This document shows positions 32,088 to 40,995 of a stretch of DNA of 64,000 nt, in pieces (the stretch's first letter is position 1; each line of letters starts with the position of its first letter). Under the pieces are notes generated by a model, which worked only from the letters and a program-made list of their open reading frames with translations, was not told the origin of the DNA and did not search any database. The translations under genes and the position numbers were made by a program. This DNA is from Clostridiaceae bacterium (GTDB lineage: Bacteria > Bacillota > Clostridia > Oscillospirales > Acutalibacteraceae), in the NCBI GenBank assembly GCA_016292785.1, contig JAEDFL010000007.1, positions 3,728 through 67,727 on the forward strand, read 5' to 3'.

Positions 32088-34923
32088 CTGCCATTTCATC
32101 TCCAACACCCATTGGGACAGAGAATGGCGTTTTTCGGCAAGAAGAACTCAGTATATGCTCGGCTATATGCTCGATATGCTGATGGACATTCTTGAAAAAT
32201 ATCCCGAATACAGACATTTCCACCTTGACTCTCAGACTATGCCCGTTCAGGACTATCTTGAAGCATATCCCGAAAAGAGAGAGCTTTTTAAAAAATATGT
32301 TTCCGAGGGCAGAATAGGCGTTGGCCCGTGGTTCTGCCTGCCCGACGAATTTACCGTCGGCGGAGAGTCTCTTATCCGTAACCTCCTGCTCGGTCACAGG
32401 ATCGGAAAGGAGATGGGCGGAATCAGCAAAACAGGCTACTCACCGTTCGGCTGGGGACAGATTTCTCAGCTTCCGCAGATCTACGCAGGCTTTGACATTC
32501 ACTTTGCCTCGTTCTACCGCGGAATTAACGAATACTGCGCTCCGAAATCCGAATTTTTCTGGGAAAGCCCCGACGGAACAAGGATTTACGCTTCACGTCT
32601 CGGCAAGCGTCCCCGTTACAATATCTGGTACATAGTTCAGCGTCCTGTTTTCTACAATCAGCAAAACGAGAACAACCGTGATATGGTCTGGAACGACAAC
32701 AACGGTATCTTCAAGTTCATTGACTCCGAGAATAAAAATCTCGACTATCAGTACGCACATCCTTTCTATGAGTATCACAAGGAGAACATCAAGCCCCGTG
32801 CCGAACAGGCAATCAAGGAGCAGGACAACGACTGGACAACCTCTCACCGTTTCTGGTCGCTCGGTCACGATTCCTCATGCCCCGACGCCCGTGAGGTTGA
32901 GATGATAAAGGATCTTGACGAGGCTCTCCCGAACGCCACGGTTTACCACAGCTCGCTCAAGGAGATGGAGCAGGGTATCATCGACGAGTTCGATCCCAAC
33001 TCCCCCGTTCTCAAGGGTGAAATGCGTGATCCTTACACAAAGGGCAGCGTCAGCAGTATGATGGGCTGGATCATTTCCGCCAGAACCTACATCAAGCAGG
33101 CTAATTTCAAGACGGAAACTCAGCTTCAGAATTACGCCGAGCCTATGGCTGTTTTTGCGGCTCTCTGCGGCGCACCGTATCAGAAGAATTTCATCGACCT
33201 TTCATACAACTATCTGCTTCAGAACCACGGTCACGACAGTATCGGTGCCTGCGGACGAGATGTTGTTTACGAGGATGTTATCTCCCGTTACAGACAGTCT
33301 CAGCAGCTTTCAAACTGCGTATATGAGCGTGCATTTATGGACGTTGCAGGTGACATCAGGCTTGACGGCTTCAGCCGTGACGACGCCGCTGTTGTCGTAT
33401 TCAACCCCGCTCCGTTCAAGAGAAGCGAGCCTGTTAAGATAACGGTTGAAATCCCTGCGGAGTGGAAAGCGGACAGCTTCAAGATCACCGATCCCGACGG
33501 CGAAGCTGTCACATATCAGGTAATCACCACAAACAAGCACTCTGCTCAGATCATTCAGAACCCGAACGATGTTGCAAACGTTCTTCACACTCAGCAGTAC
33601 ACGATTGAGCTTGATGTCAAGGACATTCCTGCAATGGGTTACAAAACCTTCAAGCTTCAGCCCCTCTACCACGTCCGTGCAACAACTCCTAAGACTATGC
33701 TCAAGAGAGATCAGGTTATGGAGAACGAATACCTCAGAGTTACCTTCAACTCCAACGGCACATACAATGTTCTTGACAAGGAAAACGGCAAGAGCTATGA
33801 GGGACTCGGCTACTTCAAGGATACGGGTGAGATCGGTAATCCCTGGGAACATTTCACTCCCGAAAACGACGAAACATTTACAACTCTTAATGAGAACGCC
33901 AAGATCACTCTCCTCCACGAGGGCGAGCTTGCCGTATCATACAAGATCGCAATCGACTGGGCTCTTCCGGAGGGAAGAAATCCCGATGAAAAGACACGTT
34001 CAAAGCATCTCAATCCCTGCAGGATTGAAAGCATTATCACCCTCAGAAAAGGCTCACGCTATCTTGAGGTTGAAACAACGATCGACAATCAGTCCGAGGA
34101 TCACTATCTTCAGGTTGCTTTCCCGACCGATATCAAGTCGGAATTTTCCTACGCTCAGGGACAGTTCGATGTTGTTAAGCGTCAGATTGCAAAGCTTGAC
34201 TACTCTCTCTATGACGAAATCCCGATGACGGAACAGCCGATGAACTCCTTCGTTGATGTTACCGACGGAAAGGTCGGTGCGGCTCTCCTCAACACAGGTC
34301 TCAAGGCATATGAAGCCTCCGACGACGAGTGCGGTACGGTTTACCTTTCACTTCTTCGTGCATTTCCGCTTCGCATCTGCGTAACCTCCGATATGCAGGA
34401 TTACAGCTCCAGCGACAAGGGCTCGCAGTGCATCGGCAAGAACACCTACCGTTACGCTTTTATGCCGCATAAGGGCGACTGGGAAGAGGGCAACGTCTGG
34501 GGTGAAAGCGAAAGATTTAACCTTGCTTTCGGTGTTGCACAGCTTGCTCCGACAGATCACGGTAAGAACGGTCTTGTTCACTCCTTCCTTGAGCTTGGCA
34601 CAGAGAAGCTCAACGTCAGCGGTATCAAGCAGAGCGAGGACGGCACAGGCTATGTTGTCCGTCTGTTTAACCCGTCGGACAAAACTGTCAAGACCACAAT
34701 CCGTCTTAACGGCGGTATTGCTCCGATCGAAAAAGCACAGTCACCTGTTGAAAGACAGCAGGCAGAGTTTGAGCTTCCCGAATATTCGGGCAAGAAGTGG
34801 AGCGAGATCAAGCTCGTCAGCCTTGAGGAAAAGGACGTTGCTCCCCTCACGGTCAGCGAGGACGGCTCGGCTGAATTTGAAATCACAGGCAAAAAGATTC
34901 TTACAATCAAATTTGTCGGCTAA
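32062..34923 (+). CDS. GH38-like protein with replaced catalytic nucleophile
   Basis: A 953-residue homologue of the mannosylglycerate hydrolase/alpha-mannosidase branch of GH38. Zinc ligands His17 and Asp19 (SNTHWDREW) and the late NHGHDSI motif are kept, as are GPWFCLPDEFTVGGES and FYRGINEY. In E. coli MngB the nucleophile block reads GYLPDSFG; here the ungapped match is GYSPFGWG, putting Phe129 at the nucleophile, which is also a zinc ligand in the family. The usual mechanism should therefore fail. ATG 32062 has AAAGGAG upstream. Closed by a strong terminator. Confidence 0.9.
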   Translation: MDNKPQKINCHFISNTHWDREWRFSARRTQYMLGYMLDMLMDILEKYPEYRHFHLDSQTMPVQDYLEAYPEKRELFKKYVSEGRIGVGPWFCLPDEFTVGGESLIRNLLLGHRIGKEMGGISKTGYSPFGWGQISQLPQIYAGFDIHFASFYRGINEYCAPKSEFFWESPDGTRIYASRLGKRPRYNIWYIVQRPVFYNQQNENNRDMVWNDNNGIFKFIDSENKNLDYQYAHPFYEYHKENIKPRAEQAIKEQDNDWTTSHRFWSLGHDSSCPDAREVEMIKDLDEALPNATVYHSSLKEMEQGIIDEFDPNSPVLKGEMRDPYTKGSVSSMMGWIISARTYIKQANFKTETQLQNYAEPMAVFAALCGAPYQKNFIDLSYNYLLQNHGHDSIGACGRDVVYEDVISRYRQSQQLSNCVYERAFMDVAGDIRLDGFSRDDAAVVVFNPAPFKRSEPVKITVEIPAEWKADSFKITDPDGEAVTYQVITTNKHSAQIIQNPNDVANVLHTQQYTIELDVKDIPAMGYKTFKLQPLYHVRATTPKTMLKRDQVMENEYLRVTFNSNGTYNVLDKENGKSYEGLGYFKDTGEIGNPWEHFTPENDETFTTLNENAKITLLHEGELAVSYKIAIDWALPEGRNPDEKTRSKHLNPCRIESIITLRKGSRYLEVETTIDNQSEDHYLQVAFPTDIKSEFSYAQGQFDVVKRQIAKLDYSLYDEIPMTEQPMNSFVDVTDGKVGAALLNTGLKAYEASDDECGTVYLSLLRAFPLRICVTSDMQDYSSSDKGSQCIGKNTYRYAFMPHKGDWEEGNVWGESERFNLAFGVAQLAPTDHGKNGLVHSFLELGTEKLNVSGIKQSEDGTGYVVRLFNPSDKTVKTTIRLNGGIAPIEKAQSPVERQQAEFELPEYSGKKWSEIKLVSLEEKDVAPLTVSEDGSAEFEITGKKILTIKFVG

Positions 34924-34938
34924 AAACATAACATCAAA

Positions 34939-34975
34939 AACCGCTTTTCCGATAGCTTCGGGAAAGCGGTTTTTT
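34939..34975 (+). terminator. Terminator of the GH38-like operon
   Basis: AACCGCTTTTCC (34939-34950) pairs with GGGAAAGCGGTT (34960-34971, one G-U), then TTTTT. Confidence 0.9.
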
Positions 34976-35096
34976 CGTATGAAAATACATACATTCTTTA
35001 ATATTTGCAAAAAATCGGCGGTTCACTCAGAAATGCCACGCCTCAGACAGTAAACCTAAAAAGCTTTGCTGCGAGGACACCGCAGTATGAACAAAA

Positions 35097-35121
35097 CCCC
35101 GAAAGAGAATGTCTTTCGAGG
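35097..35121 (-). terminator. Terminator of rplM-rpsI
   Basis: CCTCGAAAG pairs with CTTTCGGGG (one G-U) on minus, followed by TTTTGTT. Confidence 0.85.
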
Positions 35122-35142
35122 TTTGATAACGATGATAAATTT

Positions 35143-35541
35143 TTATCTCTTTGAGAACTGCGGTGCACGACGAGCGCCTTTGAGACCGTACTTCTTTCTT
35201 TCCTTCATTCGAGGATCACGAGTGAGGAAGCCTGCCTTCTTGAGAGTTGCACGGAGCGACTCGTCATACTGAAGGAGAGCTCTGGAAAGACCGTGACGGA
35301 TAGCACCTGCCTGACCGGTAACGCCGCCGCCGTTTACACGGCAAACGATGTCGAACTTCTCGGTTGTGCCTGTAAGCTCGAGAGGCTGACGAACGATAAG
35401 CTTGAGTGTCTCAAGTCCGAAATAATCATCAATATCTCTGTCGTTGATGGTTACCTTGCCCGTACCTGCATAAACACGAACACGAGCGACTGATTTCTTT
35501 CTGCGGCCTGTACCGTAGAAATAAGGATTAGAATCGTACAT
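35143..35541 (-). CDS. rpsI: 30S ribosomal protein S9
   Basis: A 132-residue S9. The typical GTGRRKKSVARVRV block near the N-terminus, GGGVTGQAGAIRHGLSRAL in the middle and the C-terminal KKYGLKGARRAPQFSKR tail, which reaches the P-site tRNA, are all present. GGGAGG precedes the ATG. Second gene of the rplM-rpsI operon, 18 bases after rplM. Confidence 0.98.
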   Translation of the reverse strand: MYDSNPYFYGTGRRKKSVARVRVYAGTGKVTINDRDIDDYFGLETLKLIVRQPLELTGTTEKFDIVCRVNGGGVTGQAGAIRHGLSRALLQYDESLRATLKKAGFLTRDPRMKERKKYGLKGARRAPQFSKR

Positions 35542-35559
35542 TATTGTTGCCTCCCTTCA

Positions 35560-35988
35560 TTAAAATGCCCACTCTTCGGGCTTCTGTGCGGCATGCTTGT
35601 GCTCTGCACCTGCATATACACGAAGTCTTGTGAGTGCTTCACGACCGATTACTGTATCGGGGATCATACCCTTAACAGCCTTCTCAACGGCGAAAGTCGG
35701 CTTTGTACGCATAAGGGTGCTGTACTTAACCTTCTTCATGTTGCCGATATAACCGGTGTGATGATAATACATTTTCTGATCGAGCTTGTTGCCTGTGAGA
35801 ACAACCTTCTCAGCGTTGATTATGATAACGTGATCACCGCAGTCTGCATGAGGAGCAAACTGAGGCTTATGCTTACCGCGAAGAAGAACCGCAGCCTCAG
35901 CCGCAACACGGCCGAGCGGCTTTCCCGCTGCGTCAAGCACATACCACTTGCGGACGATATCGCCCGACTTAGGCATATAAGTTGACAT
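35560..35988 (-). CDS. rplM: 50S ribosomal protein L13
   Basis: A 142-residue L13 with KWYVLDAAGKPLGRVAAEAA, GDHVIIINAEKVVLTGNK and the C-terminal LRVYAGAEHKHAAQKP. ATG 35988 follows GGAGGTAAG; upstream in-frame codons are not used. The predicted leader is only about 30 bases, so the structured L13 leader found in some Firmicutes is absent. Confidence 0.98.
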   Translation of the reverse strand: MSTYMPKSGDIVRKWYVLDAAGKPLGRVAAEAAVLLRGKHKPQFAPHADCGDHVIIINAEKVVLTGNKLDQKMYYHHTGYIGNMKKVKYSTLMRTKPTFAVEKAVKGMIPDTVIGREALTRLRVYAGAEHKHAAQKPEEWAF

Positions 35989-36023
35989 AAACTTACCTCC
36001 AAATAAATTTTTACTGCTCGAAT

Positions 36024-36052
36024 ATATTAACACAAGCTTGCCGAGCTGTCAA
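36024..36052 (-). promoter_or_regulatory. Promoter of rplM-rpsI
   Basis: TTGACA (36052-36047), a 17-base spacer and TAATAT (36029-36024) on minus. Confidence 0.85.
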
Positions 36053-36164
36053 GACTTTTTTCTTGATTTTTTAATTTATCATTCACGATCTCGCATATGC
36101 TCGTTTTTTCTCTGTTTTTCGTATAATTATCTCGTTAATAATTTATAAGAATTTTTTATCAAAA

Positions 36165-36190
36165 GGGGCTGTCGCAATAAGCGACAGCCC
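36165..36190 (-). terminator. Terminator of the CNNM/CorC-like gene
   Basis: GGGCTGTCGC pairs with GCGACAGCCC around a five-base loop, then TTTT on minus. Confidence 0.88.
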
Positions 36191-36198
36191 AAATTCTG

Positions 36199-37587
36199 TT
36201 ATTCCTTTTCTCTGTCCTTGCCTCTTGAGCTTTTTTTGTCGTCATCGTCCTCGTCGTCTTTATCCTCGACGGGAAGAATTTCAACTCTGACTTTCTCAAT
36301 ACGCCTGTTTTCAACCTCAAGGACGGTGAACTTGATGTTCTCAAACATAACCTCGTTATGCTCGCCCTCCTTGGGAAGATAGCCGAGACAGCTTATTATA
36401 TATCCTGCTACGGTGTCGTAGTCACCCTCCGGAAGCTCCTTACCGATTATTTCGTCAAGCTCATCAATATCAGTCAAGCCGTCAATCGTAAACGTGGTTT
36501 CGTTGATCTTGGAGATTTCCTCCTCCTCGTCGTCATATTCGTCCTGAATATTGCCGACGATAGCCTCGACGATATCTTCAAGCGTTACAATGCCTGCCGT
36601 TCCGCCGTATTCGTCAACAACGACAGCCATCTGAGTGTGGTTACCCGTCATTTCCTTGAACAGGTCGCCGCAGCTCTTGGACTCGGGAACATACATCGGA
36701 TCACGCATAATCAACTTCATTGCGTTTTCCGGCAAATCCGTTCCAATATATCTGAGCAAGTCCTTAACATAGATGATACCGATTATGTTGTCGGGATCGT
36801 CGTCATATACGGGTATTCTCGAATATCCCGATTCAATAGCCGTCTGAACAACCTCGGTCAAAGGATCGTTCACATCGACCGCCGTCATATCGGTTCGGTG
36901 GGTCATAATATCTCCTGCGTCAAGGTCATCAAACTCGAAAATGTTGTTTATCATTTCCTTTTGAACGTCCTCGATAACTCCCTTTTCGCCGCCGACATCG
37001 ACCATCATTCTGATTTCTTCCTCGGTCAGCGTTTCCTCATCGGCATGAGGATTGAAGCCGAAAAGCCTTACCATTGCGTTTGTCGAAACGGAAAGCACCT
37101 TGACGAACGGGGCAAAAATCTTTGAAAAGAAAATCAGTATTCCGACAATTTTAAAAGAAATTTTTTCGGGCGCCTGCATTGCGATCTTCTTGGGTGTCAG
37201 TTCGCCGAGGACAAGGGAAAAATAAGACATAATAATGGTGATAAGCACGACCGAAATTCCGCTGACCACGCTTGCACCGAGAGCCTTATAAACCGCCGTA
37301 CCCTCAAGAGCACGAACAATCATATCGGCAAAGGTCTGTGATGCGCTCGCAGAGGTAAGAAATCCGGCAAGCGTAACGCCGATCTGTATGGTTGACAGAA
37401 ACTTGCTGGAGTTTTCCGTCAGCTTAACGACCTGTTTCGCTTTTTTGTGTCCGTCCTCCGCCATTTTTTCTATCTTATTGTCATTGAGGGATATTATGGC
37501 TATTTCACTCATTGCAAAAAATGCGTTGACTAAAATAAGTACTAAAAGTAAAACCAGCTTGAGAATAATCCCACCCGGGTCATCCAT
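36199..37587 (-). CDS. CNNM/CorC-family membrane protein (hemolysin C-like)
   Basis: A 462-residue protein. It has a DUF21 membrane domain with four hydrophobic segments (about 8-185), two CBS domains (about 205-335; MTHRTDMTAV, GYSRIPVYDDD), a CorC/HlyC C-terminal domain (about 355-440) and a highly acidic tail (DEDDDDKK). The family exports or controls magnesium and other divalent cations; older databases call it hemolysin. The start ATG follows AAAGGAG. It has its own promoter and terminator. Confidence 0.9.
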   Translation of the reverse strand: MDDPGGIILKLVLLLVLILVNAFFAMSEIAIISLNDNKIEKMAEDGHKKAKQVVKLTENSSKFLSTIQIGVTLAGFLTSASASQTFADMIVRALEGTAVYKALGASVVSGISVVLITIIMSYFSLVLGELTPKKIAMQAPEKISFKIVGILIFFSKIFAPFVKVLSVSTNAMVRLFGFNPHADEETLTEEEIRMMVDVGGEKGVIEDVQKEMINNIFEFDDLDAGDIMTHRTDMTAVDVNDPLTEVVQTAIESGYSRIPVYDDDPDNIIGIIYVKDLLRYIGTDLPENAMKLIMRDPMYVPESKSCGDLFKEMTGNHTQMAVVVDEYGGTAGIVTLEDIVEAIVGNIQDEYDDEEEEISKINETTFTIDGLTDIDELDEIIGKELPEGDYDTVAGYIISCLGYLPKEGEHNEVMFENIKFTVLEVENRRIEKVRVEILPVEDKDDEDDDDKKSSRGKDREKE

Positions 37588-37625
37588 TGTGGACTAGCTC
37601 CTTTCGTTAATAAAAAATTTTAGTT

Positions 37626-37654
37626 ATTATATCACAATATAAACAATTAGTCAA
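37626..37654 (-). promoter_or_regulatory. Promoter of the CNNM/CorC-like gene
   Basis: TTGACT (37654-37649), a 17-base spacer and TATAAT (37631-37626) on minus. Confidence 0.8.
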
Positions 37655-37671
37655 CCGCCGCCATTTTATCC

Positions 37672-37700
37672 TTGTAAATTTTATTGATTTATTATATAAT
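37672..37700 (+). promoter_or_regulatory. Promoter of rarA
   Basis: TTGTAA (37672-37677), a 17-base spacer and TATAAT (37695-37700), divergent from the preceding promoter. Confidence 0.75.
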
Positions 37701-37723
37701 TATACGGAAAAGGAGGCGGTTAA

Positions 37724-38995
37724 ATGTCTATACCCCTGGCTCAACAGCTCAGACCGCAGACGCTCGACGAGGTAGTCGGTCAGCGGCATCTGATCGGAGA
37801 GAATAAGCCGCTGAGGAATATAATAGAATCCGGCGAACTGCCGAATATGATATTCTACGGCCCGTCGGGAGTCGGTAAAACAACCGTCGCCTCAATCATT
37901 GCAAAGGCAACGGACAGGAAGCTCTGCAAGCTCAACGGAACGACCGCAGGCACGGCGGACATCAAGGCTATCGTGGCTCAGCTCGATACCTTTGAAGCAC
38001 CGAACGGCATCCTTCTCTACCTTGACGAGATCCAGTATTTCAACAAAAAGCAGCAACAAACCCTGCTTGAGTATATAGAAGTCGGTTCAATAACTCTGAT
38101 TGCTTCAACGACCGAAAACCCGTACTTCTATGTCTACAACGCAATTCTCAGCCGTTCCACAGTTTTTGAATTTAAGGCGGTTGAGCCGTCGGAGATTGTT
38201 CCGGCGGTCAATCGGGCATTCGGATATCTTGAAGAAAAGCGTGGTTTGAAATTCAGCGTTGACGAAGCGGCGATAAAGCACATTTCCACAGCCTGCGGCG
38301 GTGATGTCCGCAAGGCGATCAACTCGGTTGAGCTTTGCGCGCTTTCTACAAAGCCTGACGGCAACGGAATAATAAAAGTAACGGCGGAAGCCGCGCGTGA
38401 GCTTACACAGCGAAGTGCAATGAAATATGACCGTGACGGCGATGAACACTATGACATTGTTTCCGCTTATCAGAAATCTATGCGTGGCTCAGACCCCGAC
38501 GCCGCCTTACACTATCTTGCACGTCTTCTTGACGCAGGCGACTTGCCCTCGGCTTGCCGCAGACTGATGGTCTGTGCGTGCGAGGACGTCGGTCTTGCCT
38601 ATCCGATGATAATACCGATTGTCAAAGCGGCGGTCGATGCGGCGATGATGGTCGGACTTCCCGAAGCAAGAATACCTCTTGCCGATGCGGTCGTCCTCGT
38701 CTGCACCTCACCGAAATCAAACTCCGCATACAACGGAATCAACTCGGCGATGTCGGATATTCAAAAGGGTAAAAGCGGACCTATCCCCCGTCAGCTTCAA
38801 AACAAGCATTTTGACGGTGAGGACAACCCGAACAAGGGACAGTTTTACATCTATCCCCACGACTACGAAAATCATTGGACATATCAGCAGTATCTGCCCG
38901 ACGCAATAAAGAACGTAAAATATTATGAGTTCGGTGACAACAAAATGGAGCAGGCCGCAAAAGCGTATTGGGATAAGGTCAAAAGGAAGAAATAA
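37724..38995 (+). CDS. rarA: Replication-associated recombination protein A (AAA+ ATPase)
   Basis: A 423-residue member of the RarA/MgsA/WRNIP1 family, a clamp-loader-like ATPase acting at stalled forks. It has PLAQQLRPQTLDEVVGQ, Walker A YGPSGVGKTT, a Walker B variant LLYLDEIQYF (DEI instead of DEIH), sensor 1 ASTTENP and a C-terminal tetramerisation domain with QLQNKHFDG and YPHDYENHW. AAAAGGAGG precedes the ATG. Monocistronic. Confidence 0.94.
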   Translation: MSIPLAQQLRPQTLDEVVGQRHLIGENKPLRNIIESGELPNMIFYGPSGVGKTTVASIIAKATDRKLCKLNGTTAGTADIKAIVAQLDTFEAPNGILLYLDEIQYFNKKQQQTLLEYIEVGSITLIASTTENPYFYVYNAILSRSTVFEFKAVEPSEIVPAVNRAFGYLEEKRGLKFSVDEAAIKHISTACGGDVRKAINSVELCALSTKPDGNGIIKVTAEAARELTQRSAMKYDRDGDEHYDIVSAYQKSMRGSDPDAALHYLARLLDAGDLPSACRRLMVCACEDVGLAYPMIIPIVKAAVDAAMMVGLPEARIPLADAVVLVCTSPKSNSAYNGINSAMSDIQKGKSGPIPRQLQNKHFDGEDNPNKGQFYIYPHDYENHWTYQQYLPDAIKNVKYYEFGDNKMEQAAKAYWDKVKRKK

Positions 38996-39001
38996 AAAAA
39001 G

Positions 39002-39033
39002 GTGGCAATCGCTTAATGCGAAAGCCACTTCTT
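39002..39033. terminator. Bidirectional terminator between rarA and the XRE gene
   Basis: GTGGC-AA-TCGC pairs with GCGA-AA-GCCAC (39002-39028), with T runs on both strands. Confidence 0.78.
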
Positions 39034-39034
39034 T

Positions 39035-39235
39035 TTATATATCGTCCGAAAACAACTCATCGAACGAAACGTTCAGAACTTTGCATATTTTAAAAATATT
39101 CTTTGCATTGGGCATAGCTGTCCCCTTTTCATAATGTGCAATCGCAGAACGGTCAAGCTTCAATTCGTCGGCAAGCTGTTGTTGACTCAGTCCGCTCTTT
39201 TTTCGTGCGGCTCTGAATTTTTCCGAAAAGCTCAT
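39035..39235 (-). CDS. XRE-family transcriptional regulator, minimal
   Basis: A 66-residue protein that is little more than a helix-turn-helix: SQQQLADELKLDRSAIAHYE, then LNVSFDELFSDD. ATG 39235 follows TTGGAGG at ten bases; the frame stays open upstream through palindromic DNA but no start there has a ribosome site. Such small XRE proteins usually act as dimers on their own promoter. The palindromic element upstream (39305-39405) could hold its operators. Confidence 0.88.
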   Translation of the reverse strand: MSFSEKFRAARKKSGLSQQQLADELKLDRSAIAHYEKGTAMPNAKNIFKICKVLNVSFDELFSDDI

Positions 39236-39304
39236 TATATTTTCCTCCAAAAACAAAAAGTGCGCAGCCGAAGCCACGCACAAAAAACACACGGCTCGCC
39301 TGCG

Positions 39305-39405
39305 CCACACAAGTTTTAACACACAGCAAGGGTATGCTAAAATGAGCCTGCGTTTTTATCAAAAAAACGCAACCCTATACTGTGGTAAAATGTTAACTTG
39401 TGTGG
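39305..39405. repeat. 101-bp imperfect palindromic element upstream of the XRE gene
   Basis: Ends are inverted copies: CCACACAAGTTTTAACA (39305-39321) and TGTTAACTTGTGTGG (39391-39405). Inside, CACAG-AGGGT-TGC segments mirror each other and a central hairpin TGCGTTTTT/AAAAACGCA is seen. It could be a MITE-like insertion or a pair of operators. No coding capacity. Confidence 0.65.
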
Positions 39406-39412
39406 CAACATT

Positions 39413-39441
39413 ATTATAACATCCCTGAAGCAAAAAATCCA
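39413..39441 (-). promoter_or_regulatory. Possible promoter of the XRE gene
   Basis: TGGATT (39441-39436), a 17-base spacer and TATAAT (39418-39413) on minus. The right end of the palindromic element lies at the predicted start site, where a repressor would block transcription. Confidence 0.45.
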
Positions 39442-39461
39442 GCACATTTTTTGTTTTAATC

Positions 39462-39577
39462 GTCTAAAGTCTAATATCTAAAATCTAATGTCTACCTTGG
39501 GGAAGGTGGCACGGAGGAACGACGTGACGGATGAGGTTCAAAATTAGACGTTAGACAGTAGATGTTAGATTTTAGAC
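39462..39577. repeat. 116-bp element with TCTA-repeat inverted arms
   Basis: Arms of about 35 bp, 39462-39496 and 39543-39577, are inverted copies (about 28 of 35 identical). Each arm is built of TCTAA-type units at 7-8 base spacing. The core (39495-39537) contains TTGGGGAAGGTGGCACGG and GTGACGGATGAGG, a sequence I recall as a frequent dispersed repeat in Oscillospiraceae genomes. No ORF. The intergenic stretch 39236-39687 holds this element, the palindrome and the pcsB terminator. Confidence 0.7.
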
Positions 39578-39642
39578 AATATCATTTTGAATTTCGATAA
39601 AAACTTTTTAAAACATTACGAGGGATTTTTTATTTAAAAAAT

Positions 39643-39671
39643 CAAGCCCGCCGGTAATCCCGATGGGCTTG
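39643..39671 (-). terminator. Terminator of the ftsEX-pcsB operon
   Basis: CAAGCCC pairs with GGGCTTG, with an inner CGG/CCG pair, then GATTTTTT on minus. Confidence 0.82.
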
Positions 39672-39687
39672 ATGAATTTATTGGATT

Positions 39688-40995
39688 TTACGGCAACGAA
39701 ACATAATCGAGGGGATCGACCGTGTCGCCGTAGTATCTGATCTCAAAATGGAGATGAGGTCCGGTTGACCAGCCTGTACTGCCGACCTTGGCAATTATCT
39801 GACCTCTCTTAACATACTGACCTCTGGAAACCAAAAGCTGACTGCAATGGCCGTAGAGCGAAGTGTATCCGCCGCCGTGGTCAATGATGATATAGTTACC
39901 GTAGCCTGTGCCGCTCTCGCTTTCAAGCGATGAGAGAATGACCGTACCGTCTTTCGTTGCGACAATATTCTTGCCGTAAGCGTCGCTCATTGAAATATCA
40001 ATTCCGCTGTGGTACTTATATTCGCCCGTGATCGGGTGATAACGGTAGCCGTAATAAGAGCTGAGATAAACTCCGCTGTACGGAAGCGGCCACGCAAATC
40101 CGCTTGCGCTGACATTGGAATTCATACTTCCGTTACTGCTGCTGCCTGATGATCCTCCCGAAGACTGATTGGCTTCAGCAATCGCTTTTTTAATCTCACT
40201 GTCAAGCCTTTCCATCTCGGAATTGTACTCGCTTATCGAAACCTTGAGATCCTGAGTCTGAGCGTTCAAAGCCTTGAGCTTGGCTTCAACCTCCTCGGTT
40301 TTCTCCTTGATCGTGTTGTGGGTTGCGGTCAGGTCGTCCTCAGTCGCCTGAAGATCGGCTCTCTTACTTTCAAGCTCCGCCTTTTCTTTCTGCAGGGCGG
40401 CTTTCTTTTCTTCAAGCTCCTCCTGCATCTTCTTGATCTCGTCTATCTCATTCTTGAGCTTGTTTACAAGATCCTGATCGTTCTCGGTAACGCGACGGAA
40501 CATTTCAAGACGGTTGAGAAAGCTCGACAGATCCGATGAGGACATAAAGATCTCAAGAACAGAGGTCTCGCCCGCCATATAATTTGCTCTCATTCTGTCA
40601 CAGAAAAGCTCGACCGTGTCGTCAATCTCTTTATCCTTTGCGGCAATCTTTGCGTCAAGCTCCGCAATCTCATTGTTGAGGTCGGTTATTTTCGACTCGG
40701 TCTTGCTGATATCTTCGCTGATGAGATCCTTCTGAGCTGTTATGTTCTCTCGCTCCTGATTGAGCTTTGCAAGCTGGATATTGAGAGCGGAAATAATCTC
40801 CGTCTGATCTGCCTGCTGACTTTCAAGCTCCTTGATCTTTTCCTCGCTCTCGGCAACCTTATCTTCAATTTCGGCATACTCGTCCCTGAGCGAAGAAAGT
40901 GTTTTCGCCTCCGCCTTCGGAGCCGACCACATAAAAGAAGCAAAGACAAAAGCTGCGCTCAGAACAAGTGAAATTATTTTATTCAGTTTCTTCAT
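39688..40995 (-). CDS. PcsB/EnvC-like murein hydrolase activator with M23 domain
   Basis: A 435-residue exported protein. It has a signal peptide (1-30), long coiled coils (about 33-265), a Ser/Gly-rich linker and a LytM/M23 zinc peptidase domain (about 320-430) with HSGIDIS, YGHCSQ and HLHFEI, so the zinc and catalytic residues are intact. In streptococci and other bacteria the FtsEX complex drives such a protein at the septum, and here the gene overlaps ftsX by 17 bases. It cleaves peptidoglycan stems during division. Confidence 0.92.
   Translation of the reverse strand: MKKLNKIISLVLSAAFVFASFMWSAPKAEAKTLSSLRDEYAEIEDKVAESEEKIKELESQQADQTEIISALNIQLAKLNQERENITAQKDLISEDISKTESKITDLNNEIAELDAKIAAKDKEIDDTVELFCDRMRANYMAGETSVLEIFMSSSDLSSFLNRLEMFRRVTENDQDLVNKLKNEIDEIKKMQEELEEKKAALQKEKAELESKRADLQATEDDLTATHNTIKEKTEEVEAKLKALNAQTQDLKVSISEYNSEMERLDSEIKKAIAEANQSSGGSSGSSSNGSMNSNVSASGFAWPLPYSGVYLSSYYGYRYHPITGEYKYHSGIDISMSDAYGKNIVATKDGTVILSSLESESGTGYGNYIIIDHGGGYTSLYGHCSQLLVSRGQYVKRGQIIAKVGSTGWSTGPHLHFEIRYYGDTVDPLDYVSLP

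Noticed and set aside
35989..36052. L13 ribosomal leader RNA
   Set aside because: The promoter places the start about 30 bases before rplM, so there is no room for the structured leader.
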